Positions 1 to 6,806 of a stretch of 10,325 bases of DNA are shown here, in pieces (positions within the stretch are counted from its first letter, which is position 1; each line of letters begins with the position of its first letter). Where the stretch lies: the NCBI GenBank assembly GCA_019247755.1, contig JAFBAM010000309.1, positions 1-10,325 of the forward strand. Direction: 5' to 3'. This DNA comes from Sphingomonas sp. (GTDB lineage Bacteria; Pseudomonadota; Alphaproteobacteria; Sphingomonadales; Sphingomonadaceae). The notes beneath the pieces are model-generated. The model saw only the letters and a list, made by a program, of their open reading frames with translations. It was not told the origin of the DNA and did no database searches. The position numbers and the translations under genes were made by a program.

Positions 1-610
1 TGCCGTCGTCGGCTTCGATCAGGATGTTGCCGGGTGCCGTAGGGCCGACCAGCGCGAGTAACAGCCGCGAGAGATCGTCGGCGTGGATCACCGACACCCG
101 GCCCTTCGGCGGCATGAGCATCAGGCCGAGCTTGGCCATGCGGAACAGCTCGAGCGTCTCCTTATCGCCCGGTCCGTAAACGGCGGGCGGGCGGACGATC
201 GCCCAGTCGAGGCCCGAGCTGTGCACCAGCTCCTCCGCGCGGCATTTCGAACCGCCGTAGAGCGATAGCTTCGGCTCGCGCGCAGCCAGCGACGAGACGT
301 GCACGAAGCGATGGACGCCGCCCGCCGTCGCCGCGGCGAGCATGGCTAGCGTGCCTGCGACGTTGCCGAGCTCGAACGCGGCGGCGCTCTGGCCGCTGAT
401 CGTGCCGGCGACGTGAATCACTGCATCGACACCGTCGACAAGCCGCTCGAGCGCTTCCCGGCTGGCCAGGTCTCCTGCAATCCAGTCGACGCCTTCGCGT
501 GGAGCTTGTTCGCGGCGGGTGAGAGCGTGAACCTGGTGCCCGGCTGCCGTCGCGAGGTCGATCAGGTGCGATCCGACGAAGCCGGTGCCGCCGGTGATCG
601 CGAGCTTCAT
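1..610 (-). CDS. NAD(P)-dependent epimerase/dehydratase, extended SDR type (3' end outside window)
   Basis: About 203 residues are visible, reading from an ATG at 610 with no stop before the left edge, so the C-terminus is missing. The protein opens with MKLAITGGTGFVGSHL, the glycine-rich NAD(P)-binding Rossmann motif. A VHVSSLAA strand and the LYGGSK motif (the YxxxK catalytic pair of SDR enzymes) follow, then a VRPPAVYGPGD segment typical of extended SDRs related to nucleotide-sugar epimerases and NDUFA9-like proteins. The substrate cannot be told from sequence. The start overlaps the obgE stop in an ATGA junction (ATG 610-608, TGA 609-607), so the gene is very likely translated by coupling to obgE in one operon. 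Family call is firm; exact function unknown. Confidence 0.88.
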   Translation of the reverse strand, partial: MKLAITGGTGFVGSHLIDLATAAGHQVHALTRREQAPREGVDWIAGDLASREALERLVDGVDAVIHVAGTISGQSAAAFELGNVAGTLAMLAAATAGGVHRFVHVSSLAAREPKLSLYGGSKCRAEELVHSSGLDWAIVRPPAVYGPGDKETLELFRMAKLGLMLMPPKGRVSVIHADDLSRLLLALVGPTAPGNILIEADDG

Positions 611-1650
611 AAGGGCGACCAGTGCCTTTCGTCGGCAGCCTCGAACTCGTCGTCGTGCGTCTCAGTGCCTAGTCGCTCGATGATGGCGTCGAGCAGCGGC
701 TCCATCCCTTCTTCAAGCGGGGCGCTGATCGGAAAGACTGTCGCGCCGGTTTCCTTCTCGATCGCCTTCACGACCTTGGCGCGCTTCTTGTCGTCGAGCA
801 GGTCCGCCTTGGTCAGCGCAATGATCTCGCGCTTTTCGTCGAGACCGGCACCGTAGCTGTCGAGTTCGCCCCGGACTACGCGCCACGCCTCGAGCGGATC
901 GTCTGCCGAGCCGTCGATCAGGTGCAACAGCACTCGGGTCCGTTCGACATGACCAAGGAACCGGTCGCCGATCCCGGCGCCTTCGGCTGCACCCTCAATC
1001 AAACCGGGAATGTCGGCAACGACGAATTCGCGGCCCTTGTGGCGGACGACGCCGAGCTGCGGTCGAAGCGTCGTGAAAGGATAATCGCCTACCTTGGCCG
1101 ACGCGTTACTGACGGAGTTCAGGAAGGTCGACTTGCCCGCATTGGGCAGGCCGACGAGGCCGACGTCAGCGAGCAGCTTGAGCCTCAGCCAGACCCACAT
1201 CTCTTCGCCCACTTCGCCGGTCTGGTGCTGGCGCGGGGCCCGGTTGGTGGAAGTCTTGTAGCTGGCGTTGCCCCGGCCGCCGATCCCGCCCTTCAGGAAG
1301 GTCACTCGCTGCCCGACCTTGGTCAGGTCGGCAAGCAACGTTCGGTTGTCGTCGTCGGCAAGGATCTGCGTTCCGACCGGAACCTTGATGATCAGGTCGT
1401 CGCCGCCCGCGCCGGTCCGGTTCGAGCCTGAGCCGCCCTTGCCGCGCGGCGCCCGGAAATGCTGGGTGTAGCGGAAGTCGATAAGGGTATTGAGGCCCGC
1501 GACCGCTTCAAACACGACATCGCCGCCCTTGCCGCCGTCGCCGCCGTCAGGGCCGCCATATTCGATGAACTTTTCGCGCCGGAAGCTCACGGCGCCGGGT
1601 CCGCCGGCACCTGAGCGGACGAAGATCTTGGCTTGGTCTAGGAAATGCAT
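607..1650 (-). CDS. obgE: Obg-family GTPase ObgE (CgtA)
   Basis: Large GTPase of the Obg family, associated with late 50S ribosome assembly, stringent response and cell-cycle control in the cytoplasm. The 347 residues show the glycine-rich Obg fold at about 1-158 (YGGPDGGDGGKGGDV and GGIGGRGN repeats). The G domain has G1 GLPNAGKS at 167-174, the YPFTT switch at 190-194, G3 DIPG at 213-216, G4 TKAD at 280-283 and G5 SA at 309-310. A short acidic C-terminus follows, with no large extra domain. I chose the ATG at 1650 (MHFLDQAKIFVRSGAGG) because it matches the usual family N-terminus. A TTG at 1662 would add four residues (M-R-C-Q) and seems less likely. No strong Shine-Dalgarno is seen. It is co-oriented and overlapping with the SDR gene downstream, and divergent from the glycosyltransferase at 1710. 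Confidence 0.97.
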   Translation of the reverse strand: MHFLDQAKIFVRSGAGGPGAVSFRREKFIEYGGPDGGDGGKGGDVVFEAVAGLNTLIDFRYTQHFRAPRGKGGSGSNRTGAGGDDLIIKVPVGTQILADDDNRTLLADLTKVGQRVTFLKGGIGGRGNASYKTSTNRAPRQHQTGEVGEEMWVWLRLKLLADVGLVGLPNAGKSTFLNSVSNASAKVGDYPFTTLRPQLGVVRHKGREFVVADIPGLIEGAAEGAGIGDRFLGHVERTRVLLHLIDGSADDPLEAWRVVRGELDSYGAGLDEKREIIALTKADLLDDKKRAKVVKAIEKETGATVFPISAPLEEGMEPLLDAIIERLGTETHDDEFEAADERHWSPL

Positions 1651-1664
1651 TTGGCAACGCAACT

Positions 1665-1679
1665 AGGCGATGCTCGCCT
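1665..1679. repeat. Short perfect inverted repeat in the obgE leader
   Basis: AGGCGA and TCGCCT form a 6-bp stem with a TGC loop in the 59-bp gap between divergent obgE and the first glycosyltransferase. On the obgE strand the hairpin ends 14 nt upstream of the ATG. No U-tract follows, so it is not an intrinsic terminator. It could be an operator half-site pair or a leader hairpin affecting translation. Chance is possible for so short a repeat. Confidence 0.35.
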
Positions 1680-1709
1680 CCAGGGAAACCTTTCCGACCC
1701 ATTGAAGAC

Positions 1710-2693
1710 ATGGAGACATTGGCTAACCTGCCCGCACCCATGAACGATCCTGTCCTTTCAGTCATCGTTACCGTCGTCGAAGGAGAGCCAGCCATGTCGC
1801 GCTGCCTCCAGGCGTTGTCGGATCAGGTGGATGCGCCACCTCTTGAAGTGCTGATCCCTTATGACGACACGGTAAAGGAGACGGCACAACTGGCCGCGCG
1901 CTTCCCGCAGTTTACATTCATGCCCTTGGGTTCGCTGATCTCGACGTCGACGCCCAAGGACGCCTTCGAAGAGCATGAGCTCTTCGACCGCCGTCGTGCA
2001 GAGGGCATGAAGGCTGCCCGTGGCCGCTTCATCGCCATCCTGGAGGACCGCGGGGCGCCGAAGCCGGACTGGGCCCGCGCAATGATCGACGAACACGAAA
2101 AGAACGAGGCTGCTGCCGCCATCGGTGGCGGGATGGAAAACGCGGCCTTCACTTCCATGGGGCGAGCCTTATTCGCCTGCGATTGCGGTCGCTACCAAGT
2201 CCCCTTTCAAGAGGGCGAGGTCGAGTACGCCTCCGACCTCAACATCTGCTACACCCGCGAGGCGCTGGACAGCGTCCGAGACCTCTGGGCGGAACGCTAC
2301 CAGGAAACCCGCGTGAACTGGGCGCTGCGTGACTCGGGAAAGCGCCTGCTACTCTCATCCGGGCCGATCATCGTCCATAAGCGCGGGCCCCAGAAGCTCT
2401 CGCGCGTGCTCGGCGAGCGAATGCACTGGGGACGGGTGTTCGCCATCCAGCGCGGCGAGCGTTGGACGCCGGCCCGCTCGCTCGTCGCTGCGGCGGCTAC
2501 TGTAGTGCTGCCGGCGATTCTCCTCGTCCGCCATACGAGGGCGATGAAGGCCAAGGGTTGGTCCAATGCGGAGTTGATGAGCGCCCTGCCGTCCTTCTTG
2601 ATGATCCTGCCGGCATGGTCGCTCGGGGAGGCCCTCGGTTATCTGGACGCTGCCTTTGGCACGCGCAGAGCATTCCAAAACCCAAAGGTGTAG
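1710..2693 (+). CDS. GT2-like glycosyltransferase with C-terminal membrane segments (paralogue 1)
   Basis: Predicted family-2-like (GT-A fold) glycosyltransferase of 327 residues; sugar donor and acceptor unknown. The first strand is LSVIVTVVEGEPAMSRCLQAL (about 16-36). The stretch RRAEGMKAARGRFIAILEDRGAPKPDW (95-121) is where GT2 enzymes carry the helix and strand leading to the metal-binding DxD; here that site reads EDR (112-114). SDLNICYTREAL (175-186) corresponds to the acceptor-side N-xAY(R/T)R motif. Two hydrophobic C-terminal segments at about 257-273 and 290-310 suggest membrane association. The next gene is a clear paralogue, with the same layout and similar C-terminal hydrophobic blocks. 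The start is uncertain: ATG 1710 is used here, but ATG 1740 (MNDPVLSVIV) also fits, and neither has a good Shine-Dalgarno. The altered DxD may mean an unusual or metal-independent enzyme. Confidence 0.8.
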   Translation: METLANLPAPMNDPVLSVIVTVVEGEPAMSRCLQALSDQVDAPPLEVLIPYDDTVKETAQLAARFPQFTFMPLGSLISTSTPKDAFEEHELFDRRRAEGMKAARGRFIAILEDRGAPKPDWARAMIDEHEKNEAAAAIGGGMENAAFTSMGRALFACDCGRYQVPFQEGEVEYASDLNICYTREALDSVRDLWAERYQETRVNWALRDSGKRLLLSSGPIIVHKRGPQKLSRVLGERMHWGRVFAIQRGERWTPARSLVAAAATVVLPAILLVRHTRAMKAKGWSNAELMSALPSFLMILPAWSLGEALGYLDAAFGTRRAFQNPKV

Positions 2694-2808
2694 CATGGTG
2701 GGACATGCCGCAGTCCGGTCAGCCTGATTTGTTCTGGCTTTCACGAAGGGATATTGCAATTGATGTAAGGGGTTGTGCGCATCGTGAGCGCGTCTCGAGG
2801 GGGCTCCA
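2694..2808. other. 115-bp spacer between the two glycosyltransferase genes, relatively AT-rich
   Basis: This is the only real gap within the four-gene cassette. It holds an AT-rich patch with the 8-bp palindrome ATTGCAAT (2753-2760). A weak promoter-like pair lies there too: TTGTTC at 2729-2734 and TATTGC at 2752-2757, 17 bp apart, each matching consensus at about half its positions. No hairpin with a U-tract was seen. The downstream three genes might therefore have their own promoter; this is an inference. Confidence 0.3.
2797..2803 (+). promoter_or_regulatory. Ribosome binding site for glycosyltransferase 2
   Basis: GAGGGGG lies 5 nt before the ATG at 2809. It is a good purine-rich Shine-Dalgarno and fixes the start of the second glycosyltransferase gene. 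Confidence 0.7.
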
Positions 2809-3735
2809 ATGATCGTGTCTCAAGGTGAGAAACCGCCGATCGCGGTGGTGATCGGCCTTGTGAGCACCGCCGATGGCGACCGCATACTCGAAACCCTAGC
2901 ATTCCTGCACGAGGCTCAGGACAACCACCGCTGCGAGGTCGTCCTCGCTGACCGCCGCAAGGACGCGGTGTCCGATGAGATCCGCCGTCGCTACCCGCAG
3001 GTGCAGATCATCGACTGCCCGGCGAACACGACCCTACCGGTCATGCGCACGCTAGCCTTTGAAGCCTCATCGGCCCCGATCGTTGCCGTCACCGAAGATC
3101 ATTGTGTCCCCGCCGCGGGCTGGCTGGGCGAGATCGAGACTGCCTTTGCCGAAGGGGGGGATGATGTCGCCGCCGTGGGCGGTACCGTGATCAACGGTGT
3201 CACCGACACATCTTTCGACTGGGCCAACTTCATCTGCGAATATGGTGTCTTCTCGCCGCCGGTGCCGGAGGGCGCCTCGGCCCTGATCCCCGGCATGAAC
3301 GTCGCTTATCGGCGCGCGGAGCTGGAGGCGGTCGACCGCCAGCGCCTCACCGAGGGCTTCTGGGAGACGACCGTGCATCCCTTGCTGCTGCAACAGGGCA
3401 AGCGCCTGCTCTCGCGCAACGGCATGAAGCTCTTCCACTGCAAGCGTTTCTCCCGAGGGCTCTTCTACAATCAGCGTTGGGTCTACTCACGCTACTATGC
3501 CGGCTTAAGGTTCCCGAAGGCAGCCCTGTCGAAGCGGATGGCCGCGGCAGCCGCCTCGGTTATTCTGCCCCCAATCCTGCTGTTGCGCCTGTTCCAGGCG
3601 GCAATGCGTAAGGGCATGGCCGGCAAGATGGCTCGATCCCTGCCAAGCCTCTGCGGCCTGGTGATGGTTTGGGCTGGCGGAGAGATGTGGGGGTATGTGT
3701 TCGGGCCCGGCGACGCGCTGGCGCAGCTGGAATAG
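2809..3735 (+). CDS. GT2-like glycosyltransferase with C-terminal membrane segments (paralogue 2)
   Basis: Predicted family-2-like glycosyltransferase of 308 residues, the canonical-looking member of the tandem pair. Residues 11-33 hold the first Rossmann-like strand and helix (IAVVIGLVSTADGDRILETLAFL). CEVVLADRR (42-50) follows. TEDHCVPAAGW (95-105) is the DxD-equivalent site, as EDH at 96-98. IPGMNVAYRRAEL (160-172) is a common GT2 acceptor-side motif. Hydrophobic stretches at about 244-262 and 277-297 should place the C-terminus in the inner membrane. These blocks align with those of the upstream paralogue (AAAA-VxLPxILLxR, then a LPS...GE...GY stretch), indicating gene duplication. The gene is followed after 8 nt by a methyltransferase gene, which suggests the product acts on a glycan or glycolipid that is later methylated or oxidised. 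The specific substrate is unknown. Confidence 0.85.
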   Translation: MIVSQGEKPPIAVVIGLVSTADGDRILETLAFLHEAQDNHRCEVVLADRRKDAVSDEIRRRYPQVQIIDCPANTTLPVMRTLAFEASSAPIVAVTEDHCVPAAGWLGEIETAFAEGGDDVAAVGGTVINGVTDTSFDWANFICEYGVFSPPVPEGASALIPGMNVAYRRAELEAVDRQRLTEGFWETTVHPLLLQQGKRLLSRNGMKLFHCKRFSRGLFYNQRWVYSRYYAGLRFPKAALSKRMAAAAASVILPPILLLRLFQAAMRKGMAGKMARSLPSLCGLVMVWAGGEMWGYVFGPGDALAQLE

Positions 3736-3743
3736 GCTTTTCC

Positions 3744-4466
3744 ATGGCCGCTGCCGAGACCGCCGCCCTGTACGAAGGCTATGCTGAGGCCAAGGGCTGG
3801 ACCGGGCAGAATTCTGCTGCCCAATTCCCGTTCTTCGATCATCTCGCCAAGCTTGCCGACATGAAGCCCGGCCGTCTTCTTGAAGTGGGCTTCGGTGAGG
3901 GCTGTCTGCTCGATTGGGCCAAGGCGCGCGGCTACGAGGCCAGCGGTAACGACATCATTCGGTCGATGGTCGAGGCCGCCCGCGATCGAGGGCTCGATGT
4001 GCGCCTGGGCGAGTTGAAGGCTGGCGACTTCGCCGAGCATTCCTTCGACTGGATTGTCGCGATGGATGTGCTCGAGCACCTCACGACCGAGCAGATCATC
4101 GCGCATTTGACGGTATTTCGGGCCTTGTTGAAGCCGGGCGGCAAGGTCGTCGCCCGCTTTCCCAACGGGGCAAGCCCCTTCTTTGGCGTGCATCATTATG
4201 GCGATGTTACCCACTTGACCCCGCTTTCGCCGGAGTCGTTGGGCCAGCTCGCTGCGCGCGCCGGTTTGACGGTCAGCCGCGAGCTGCGCCTCCGGCCCTA
4301 TCCGCCTGGGATCGGCGCAAAGGCGAAGCGCTGGCTCAGTTATCGCGCACGCGATGCAATCGAGCTCCTTGCGGCAACCGCTTATTACGGCCGCCGGCTA
4401 ACGCTGGATCCAGACGCGACGGTCGTGCTCGAGCCGGTGCAAATGAATCAAACGTTGGAGAAATAG
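3744..4466 (+). CDS. Class I SAM-dependent methyltransferase
   Basis: Cytosolic methyltransferase of 240 residues with the Rossmann-like SAM fold. Motif I is LLEVGFGEG (45-53) and the acidic post-I end is GND (68-70). MDVLEHL (107-113) and LLKPGGK (128-134) are typical of the Methyltransf_11/23 group. HYGDVTHLTPLSPESL (151-166) is a substrate-side segment often seen in methyltransferases from polysaccharide or lipid loci. I start at ATG 3744, 8 nt after the stop of glycosyltransferase 2, with AGG at 3734-3736 as a modest Shine-Dalgarno. An in-frame ATG at 3669 would overlap the previous gene by 67 bp and add an Arg-rich non-homologous leader. The stop at 4464-4466 directly touches the GTG of the next gene, so the two are surely co-transcribed. 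The acceptor is unknown; sugar O-methylation is plausible from context. Confidence 0.87.
   Translation: MAAAETAALYEGYAEAKGWTGQNSAAQFPFFDHLAKLADMKPGRLLEVGFGEGCLLDWAKARGYEASGNDIIRSMVEAARDRGLDVRLGELKAGDFAEHSFDWIVAMDVLEHLTTEQIIAHLTVFRALLKPGGKVVARFPNGASPFFGVHHYGDVTHLTPLSPESLGQLAARAGLTVSRELRLRPYPPGIGAKAKRWLSYRARDAIELLAATAYYGRRLTLDPDATVVLEPVQMNQTLEK
4457..4460 (+). promoter_or_regulatory. Ribosome binding site supporting the GTG start of the oxidoreductase gene
   Basis: GGAG lies inside the last codons of the methyltransferase gene, 6 nt before the GTG at 4467. It supports a GTG start placed immediately after the TAG of the upstream gene, and hence coupled translation. Confidence 0.65.
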
Positions 4467-5540
4467 GTGAGGTTTGGATTGATCGGGGCGGGCGCGTTCG
4501 GCGCCCTGCGAGCAGCCGCTGTACGAAAGTCGACAACGAACAGGCTGACTGCGGTGTTCGACCAGGCCCAGGAGGCTGCACGGTCCGTGGCCGGCAAGGA
4601 CGCGAAGGTCTTCGCTTCTCCTCAGTCGCTCATCGAAGCTGACGACGTCGACGCAGTGATCATCTCTACTCCACCCCAGTTCCACGAGCCGCTGGCCGTG
4701 GCGGCCGCCAAGAATGGGAAGCATGCCATCGTCGAAAAGCCAATGGCTCCAACTGTTGAGGCCTGTCGCCGCATGGTGCAGGCAGCGACGGAGGCGAAGA
4801 AGCTGCTCACCATCGGCTTCAACCACCGTTATTTTCCAGCGCTGAAGATGCTCCGGGACACCGTCAGCTCCGGCGAGCTGGGCAAGCTCAGCCACGTGCG
4901 CGCGTTCGCGGGGCACAATGGCCTCGCTAACTTCCGTGCGCCGTGGTTCTACGATCCAGAGATTCAGGGCGGCGGCGCCCTTACCGACAACGGCATCCAT
5001 GTGCTGGACCTCTGCCGCTACGTGATGGGCGACTTTCGCGAGATCTATGGGCAGACGCGCAACAACGTCTGGGAACTGGGCGAGGCCGAGGACAACGCCT
5101 TTGGTCTGTTCCGCAACGATGATGGCGTCGTTTGCAGTCTTCACGCGACGTGGACCGAGTGGAAGGGGTACCGCTTCCATGTTGAGGCCTATGGCGATCG
5201 GGGAATGGCACGCGCTTACTATGCGCCGATGCAGTTCATGAAGATTATCGTCGGCAAGCCCGGCGGTCCGCCAAAGAGGACCACGAATTATTACCCCGGG
5301 GCTATCATCCGCGAGAAGCTGAAGGGATGGCAGACCACGACAATCGCCGCCCTTCAGGAAGAGATGGACGATTTCGCAGCCCTTGCCTCCGGCGAGACGC
5401 GCGACAAGGGGCGGCTATCGACTGGTCAGGATGGCTTGCGCTCAATGGAAGTCGTGAAAGCCACCTATGCCAGCGGCAAGGCCGTCCAGGCGATCAAGCT
5501 CGATCCCCTTCCCGAGCTCTGGGAGATCACGCCGCGCTGA
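4467..5540 (+). CDS. Gfo/Idh/MocA-family NAD(P)-dependent oxidoreductase
   Basis: 357-residue enzyme expected to oxidise or reduce a hydroxyl or keto group on a sugar, inositol or nucleotide-sugar using NAD(P). The N-terminal dinucleotide fold begins MRFGLIGAGAFG (GxGxxG, 7-12). ISTPPQFH (66-73) and IVEKPMAPT (88-96) follow, the latter carrying the hallmark EKP lysine at 91. The C-terminal domain has GGGALTDNGIHVLDL (168-182), containing the conserved D-x3-H pair used in catalysis in this family. The start is GTG, preceded by GGAG. It is the last gene of the four-gene plus-strand set and abuts a convergent VOC gene with one base between the stops. Linkage to glycosyltransferases and a methyltransferase suggests a role in making or tailoring an unusual sugar. 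Precise substrate not determinable. Confidence 0.9.
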   Translation: MRFGLIGAGAFGALRAAAVRKSTTNRLTAVFDQAQEAARSVAGKDAKVFASPQSLIEADDVDAVIISTPPQFHEPLAVAAAKNGKHAIVEKPMAPTVEACRRMVQAATEAKKLLTIGFNHRYFPALKMLRDTVSSGELGKLSHVRAFAGHNGLANFRAPWFYDPEIQGGGALTDNGIHVLDLCRYVMGDFREIYGQTRNNVWELGEAEDNAFGLFRNDDGVVCSLHATWTEWKGYRFHVEAYGDRGMARAYYAPMQFMKIIVGKPGGPPKRTTNYYPGAIIREKLKGWQTTTIAALQEEMDDFAALASGETRDKGRLSTGQDGLRSMEVVKATYASGKAVQAIKLDPLPELWEITPR

Positions 5541-5549
5541 GCTAGCGCG
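5533..5549. terminator. Hairpin spanning both stop codons of a convergent gene pair
   Basis: CGCGCT (5533-5538) and AGCGCG (5544-5549) form a 6-bp GC-rich stem with a GAGCT loop. The TGA of the oxidoreductase gene (5538-5540) and the TAG of the VOC gene (5544-5542 on the minus strand) fall in the loop and its closing bases. There is no U-tract, so it would be at best a weak or bidirectional transcript-end structure. Confidence 0.4.
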
Positions 5550-5877
5550 TCTGGCTCACGGAAATCTCGGCACCGTCGAGGTCACGGAAGCGGGCGATCT
5601 TTGTACCGTGCACGTCGGTCGGGGGACTGGTGAAGACCAATCCTTCGGCCTGCCCCGCCATGTGGAAATTATCGATGTCGGTTGTTCCGAGTCCGAGCTG
5701 AACGCTTCCCGCCGGGTTGTCGTCAGAAGCCGGATGGAGCGCCAGCTTGGTCTCGCCGGTGTCGAACTCGCTCCAGAACGGCGACTGTAATAGCAAGGGG
5801 AAGCCCAGGGTATCGCGGTAGAAAGCGACTGCAGAGTCCATGTCGCTGACGAACTTGATCGCATAGTTCAGGCGCAT
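5542..5877 (-). CDS. VOC-superfamily (glyoxalase/bleomycin-resistance-like) protein
   Basis: Small 111-residue cytosolic protein with one VOC module made of paired beta-alpha-beta-beta-beta units. The N-terminal unit is MRLNYAIKFVSDMDSAVAFYRDTLGFPL (1-28), the classic YxDxLGF-type signature. The second unit has DLDGAEISVSQ near the C-terminus, where the conserved Glu (a metal ligand in active members) is present. The first-strand His ligand of glyoxalases is not evident, so it may be a divergent enzyme or a binding protein; function unknown. The start is ATG 5877 with a perfect AGGAGG (5888-5883) five bases upstream. It lies 13 bp after the stop of the retropepsin-like gene on the same strand, consistent with a two-gene operon. 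Confidence 0.9.
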   Translation of the reverse strand: MRLNYAIKFVSDMDSAVAFYRDTLGFPLLLQSPFWSEFDTGETKLALHPASDDNPAGSVQLGLGTTDIDNFHMAGQAEGLVFTSPPTDVHGTKIARFRDLDGAEISVSQTR

Positions 5878-5882
5878 GCCGA

Positions 5883-5888
5883 CCTCCT
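5883..5888 (-). promoter_or_regulatory. Consensus ribosome binding site for the VOC gene
   Basis: CCTCCT on the plus strand reads AGGAGG on the minus strand, 5 nt before the ATG at 5877. It is a perfect anti-16S match in the 13-bp gap after the protease gene, and is the strongest Shine-Dalgarno I noticed in the window. Confidence 0.85.
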
Positions 5889-5890
5889 GC

Positions 5891-6508
5891 TCAGGTGACG
5901 TTCTGCGGATGGTGAGGCACCAATATCAGCGTTCGACCTTCCACGCGCCACGATTCCAGCTTCGACAGGAAGTTCATTCCGATCACGTCCAGGTCGCCGA
6001 GACCCGGGGCCGTGACGATCCTGATATTCCGTGCGACAATGTTGCCGACGCGCAGCTCGTCGACCTTGCCGGTCTCGGCCGGCGCGGCGCCATTGGCGGT
6101 GCGGAGCACGACCGGCGCAAGACCCGTCCCGGCATTGATACCGGCATCGCGGGCAGTTCTGGTCGAGATGGCTGTTACCGTGGCGCCGCTGTCGATCAGC
6201 ATCCGACGCTTCACCCCATTGACCGAGGCGAGGACCCAAAAATGACCGTCATTGGACATCCGCACGCGAAGTTCCTTGCCCGCGACCTTCTGGTCGTCGA
6301 GGCCGAATCTGTCAGTGAAGCGCGCGAGTTCCGGCTGGTAAGGGGCCTGCTCCAGCACCACGAAGATCAGGAAGGCGAGGAGCGCCAGCGAGAAGGCGAA
6401 ACGTACGATCCGACCGACGTACGGAATCCGCTGCAGCAGCATGATCAGAAGCGCCGCGCCGACCGCGTAAAGGACGAGGTGCTGCCATGCGGGGACTGCG
6501 TGCGGCAT
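5891..6508 (-). CDS. Membrane-anchored retropepsin-like aspartic protease (TIGR02281-type, clan AA)
   Basis: 205-residue protein with two hydrophobic N-terminal helices (about 9-25 and 34-52), a short linker and a single retropepsin-like domain. The catalytic motif is MLIDSGATVTAIS (103-115) with Asp106. Serine replaces the threonine more usual in the DTGA signature; DSGA is a known functional variant in aspartic proteases. DVIGMNFLSKLESWRVEGRTLIL (174-196) is the typical second half, with the hydrophobic G-M-x-FL turn. One domain implies that the active enzyme is a dimer. The helices probably hold the catalytic domain on the periplasmic side of the inner membrane (inference). Natural substrates of this alphaproteobacterial family are unknown to me. 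Weak Shine-Dalgarno at ATG 6508. Confidence 0.88.
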   Translation of the reverse strand: MPHAVPAWQHLVLYAVGAALLIMLLQRIPYVGRIVRFAFSLALLAFLIFVVLEQAPYQPELARFTDRFGLDDQKVAGKELRVRMSNDGHFWVLASVNGVKRRMLIDSGATVTAISTRTARDAGINAGTGLAPVVLRTANGAAPAETGKVDELRVGNIVARNIRIVTAPGLGDLDVIGMNFLSKLESWRVEGRTLILVPHHPQNVT

Positions 6509-6540
6509 CGGCCTGATCTTGGACCTGTCGTCGCCTGCTT

Positions 6541-6600
6541 CAAGGCGCCGACCGATACAAGAGCGAAACGCTAGGCACTTCAGCGCCTTGCGGGCGTTTT
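6541..6600 (+). promoter_or_regulatory. Candidate leader with mutually exclusive hairpins (attenuator-like) upstream of the 59-aa ORF
   Basis: CAAGGCGC (6541-6548) is an exact complement of GCGCCTTG (6583-6590), and the loop contains a small AGCG-AAA-CGCT hairpin (6562-6572). The right arm overlaps a second possible stem, CGCC (6584-6587) with GGCG (6593-6596), followed by TTTTCT, which resembles a short intrinsic terminator. The two stems cannot form together. No plus-strand gene upstream needs a terminator here. The terminator stem is only 4-6 bp, so this is a weak call. No clear promoter was found in 6509-6620. Confidence 0.25.
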
Positions 6601-6630
6601 CTAATCTAAATCAGTTCACCGGAGCGTGTC

Positions 6631-6806
6631 ATGGCAGAGCGCATCGTGGCTGTTGGTCTGCTGACAACGCATGACCTCGGATTGCTGGGACCGACGTTCG
6701 ACCGGGCCTGGCCTGTTGAAGAAGCGCCCTCATTCAACGAGTTGTTGAGGGCGATCGACGAGGCGGACCAGCGGCTGGAAGAAAATAATCGGATGTCGCA
6801 GCGGCA

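Noticed and set aside
413..1431. Plus-strand ORFs of 147 and 169 residues opposite obgE and the SDR gene
   Set aside because: They lie antisense to strongly recognised proteins, have no family motifs, and are the usual mirror frames of GC-rich coding DNA.
2729..2757. Promoter-like TTGTTC / TATTGC pair between the two glycosyltransferases
   Set aside because: Spacing is ideal but each box matches only about half of consensus, so I do not call a promoter; it is only mentioned in the spacer entry.
3495..4214. Minus-strand 239-residue ORF across the second glycosyltransferase and methyltransferase genes
   Set aside because: It spans the ends of two well-supported genes on the other strand and shows no recognisable domain.
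4398..5180. Minus-strand 260-residue ORF opposite the Gfo/Idh/MocA gene
   Set aside because: The plus-strand frame has full family motifs; the minus frame is a shadow with Arg/His-rich composition.
6487..6516. Possible nine-codon leader peptide on the plus strand before the small ORF
   Set aside because: It lies inside the start of the opposite-strand protease gene, has no clear Shine-Dalgarno and no run of regulatory codons.
5876..6574. Plus-strand 232-residue ORF opposite the retropepsin-like gene
   Set aside because: The minus strand carries two TM helices and the DSGA motif; the plus frame is low-complexity and charged with no motif.
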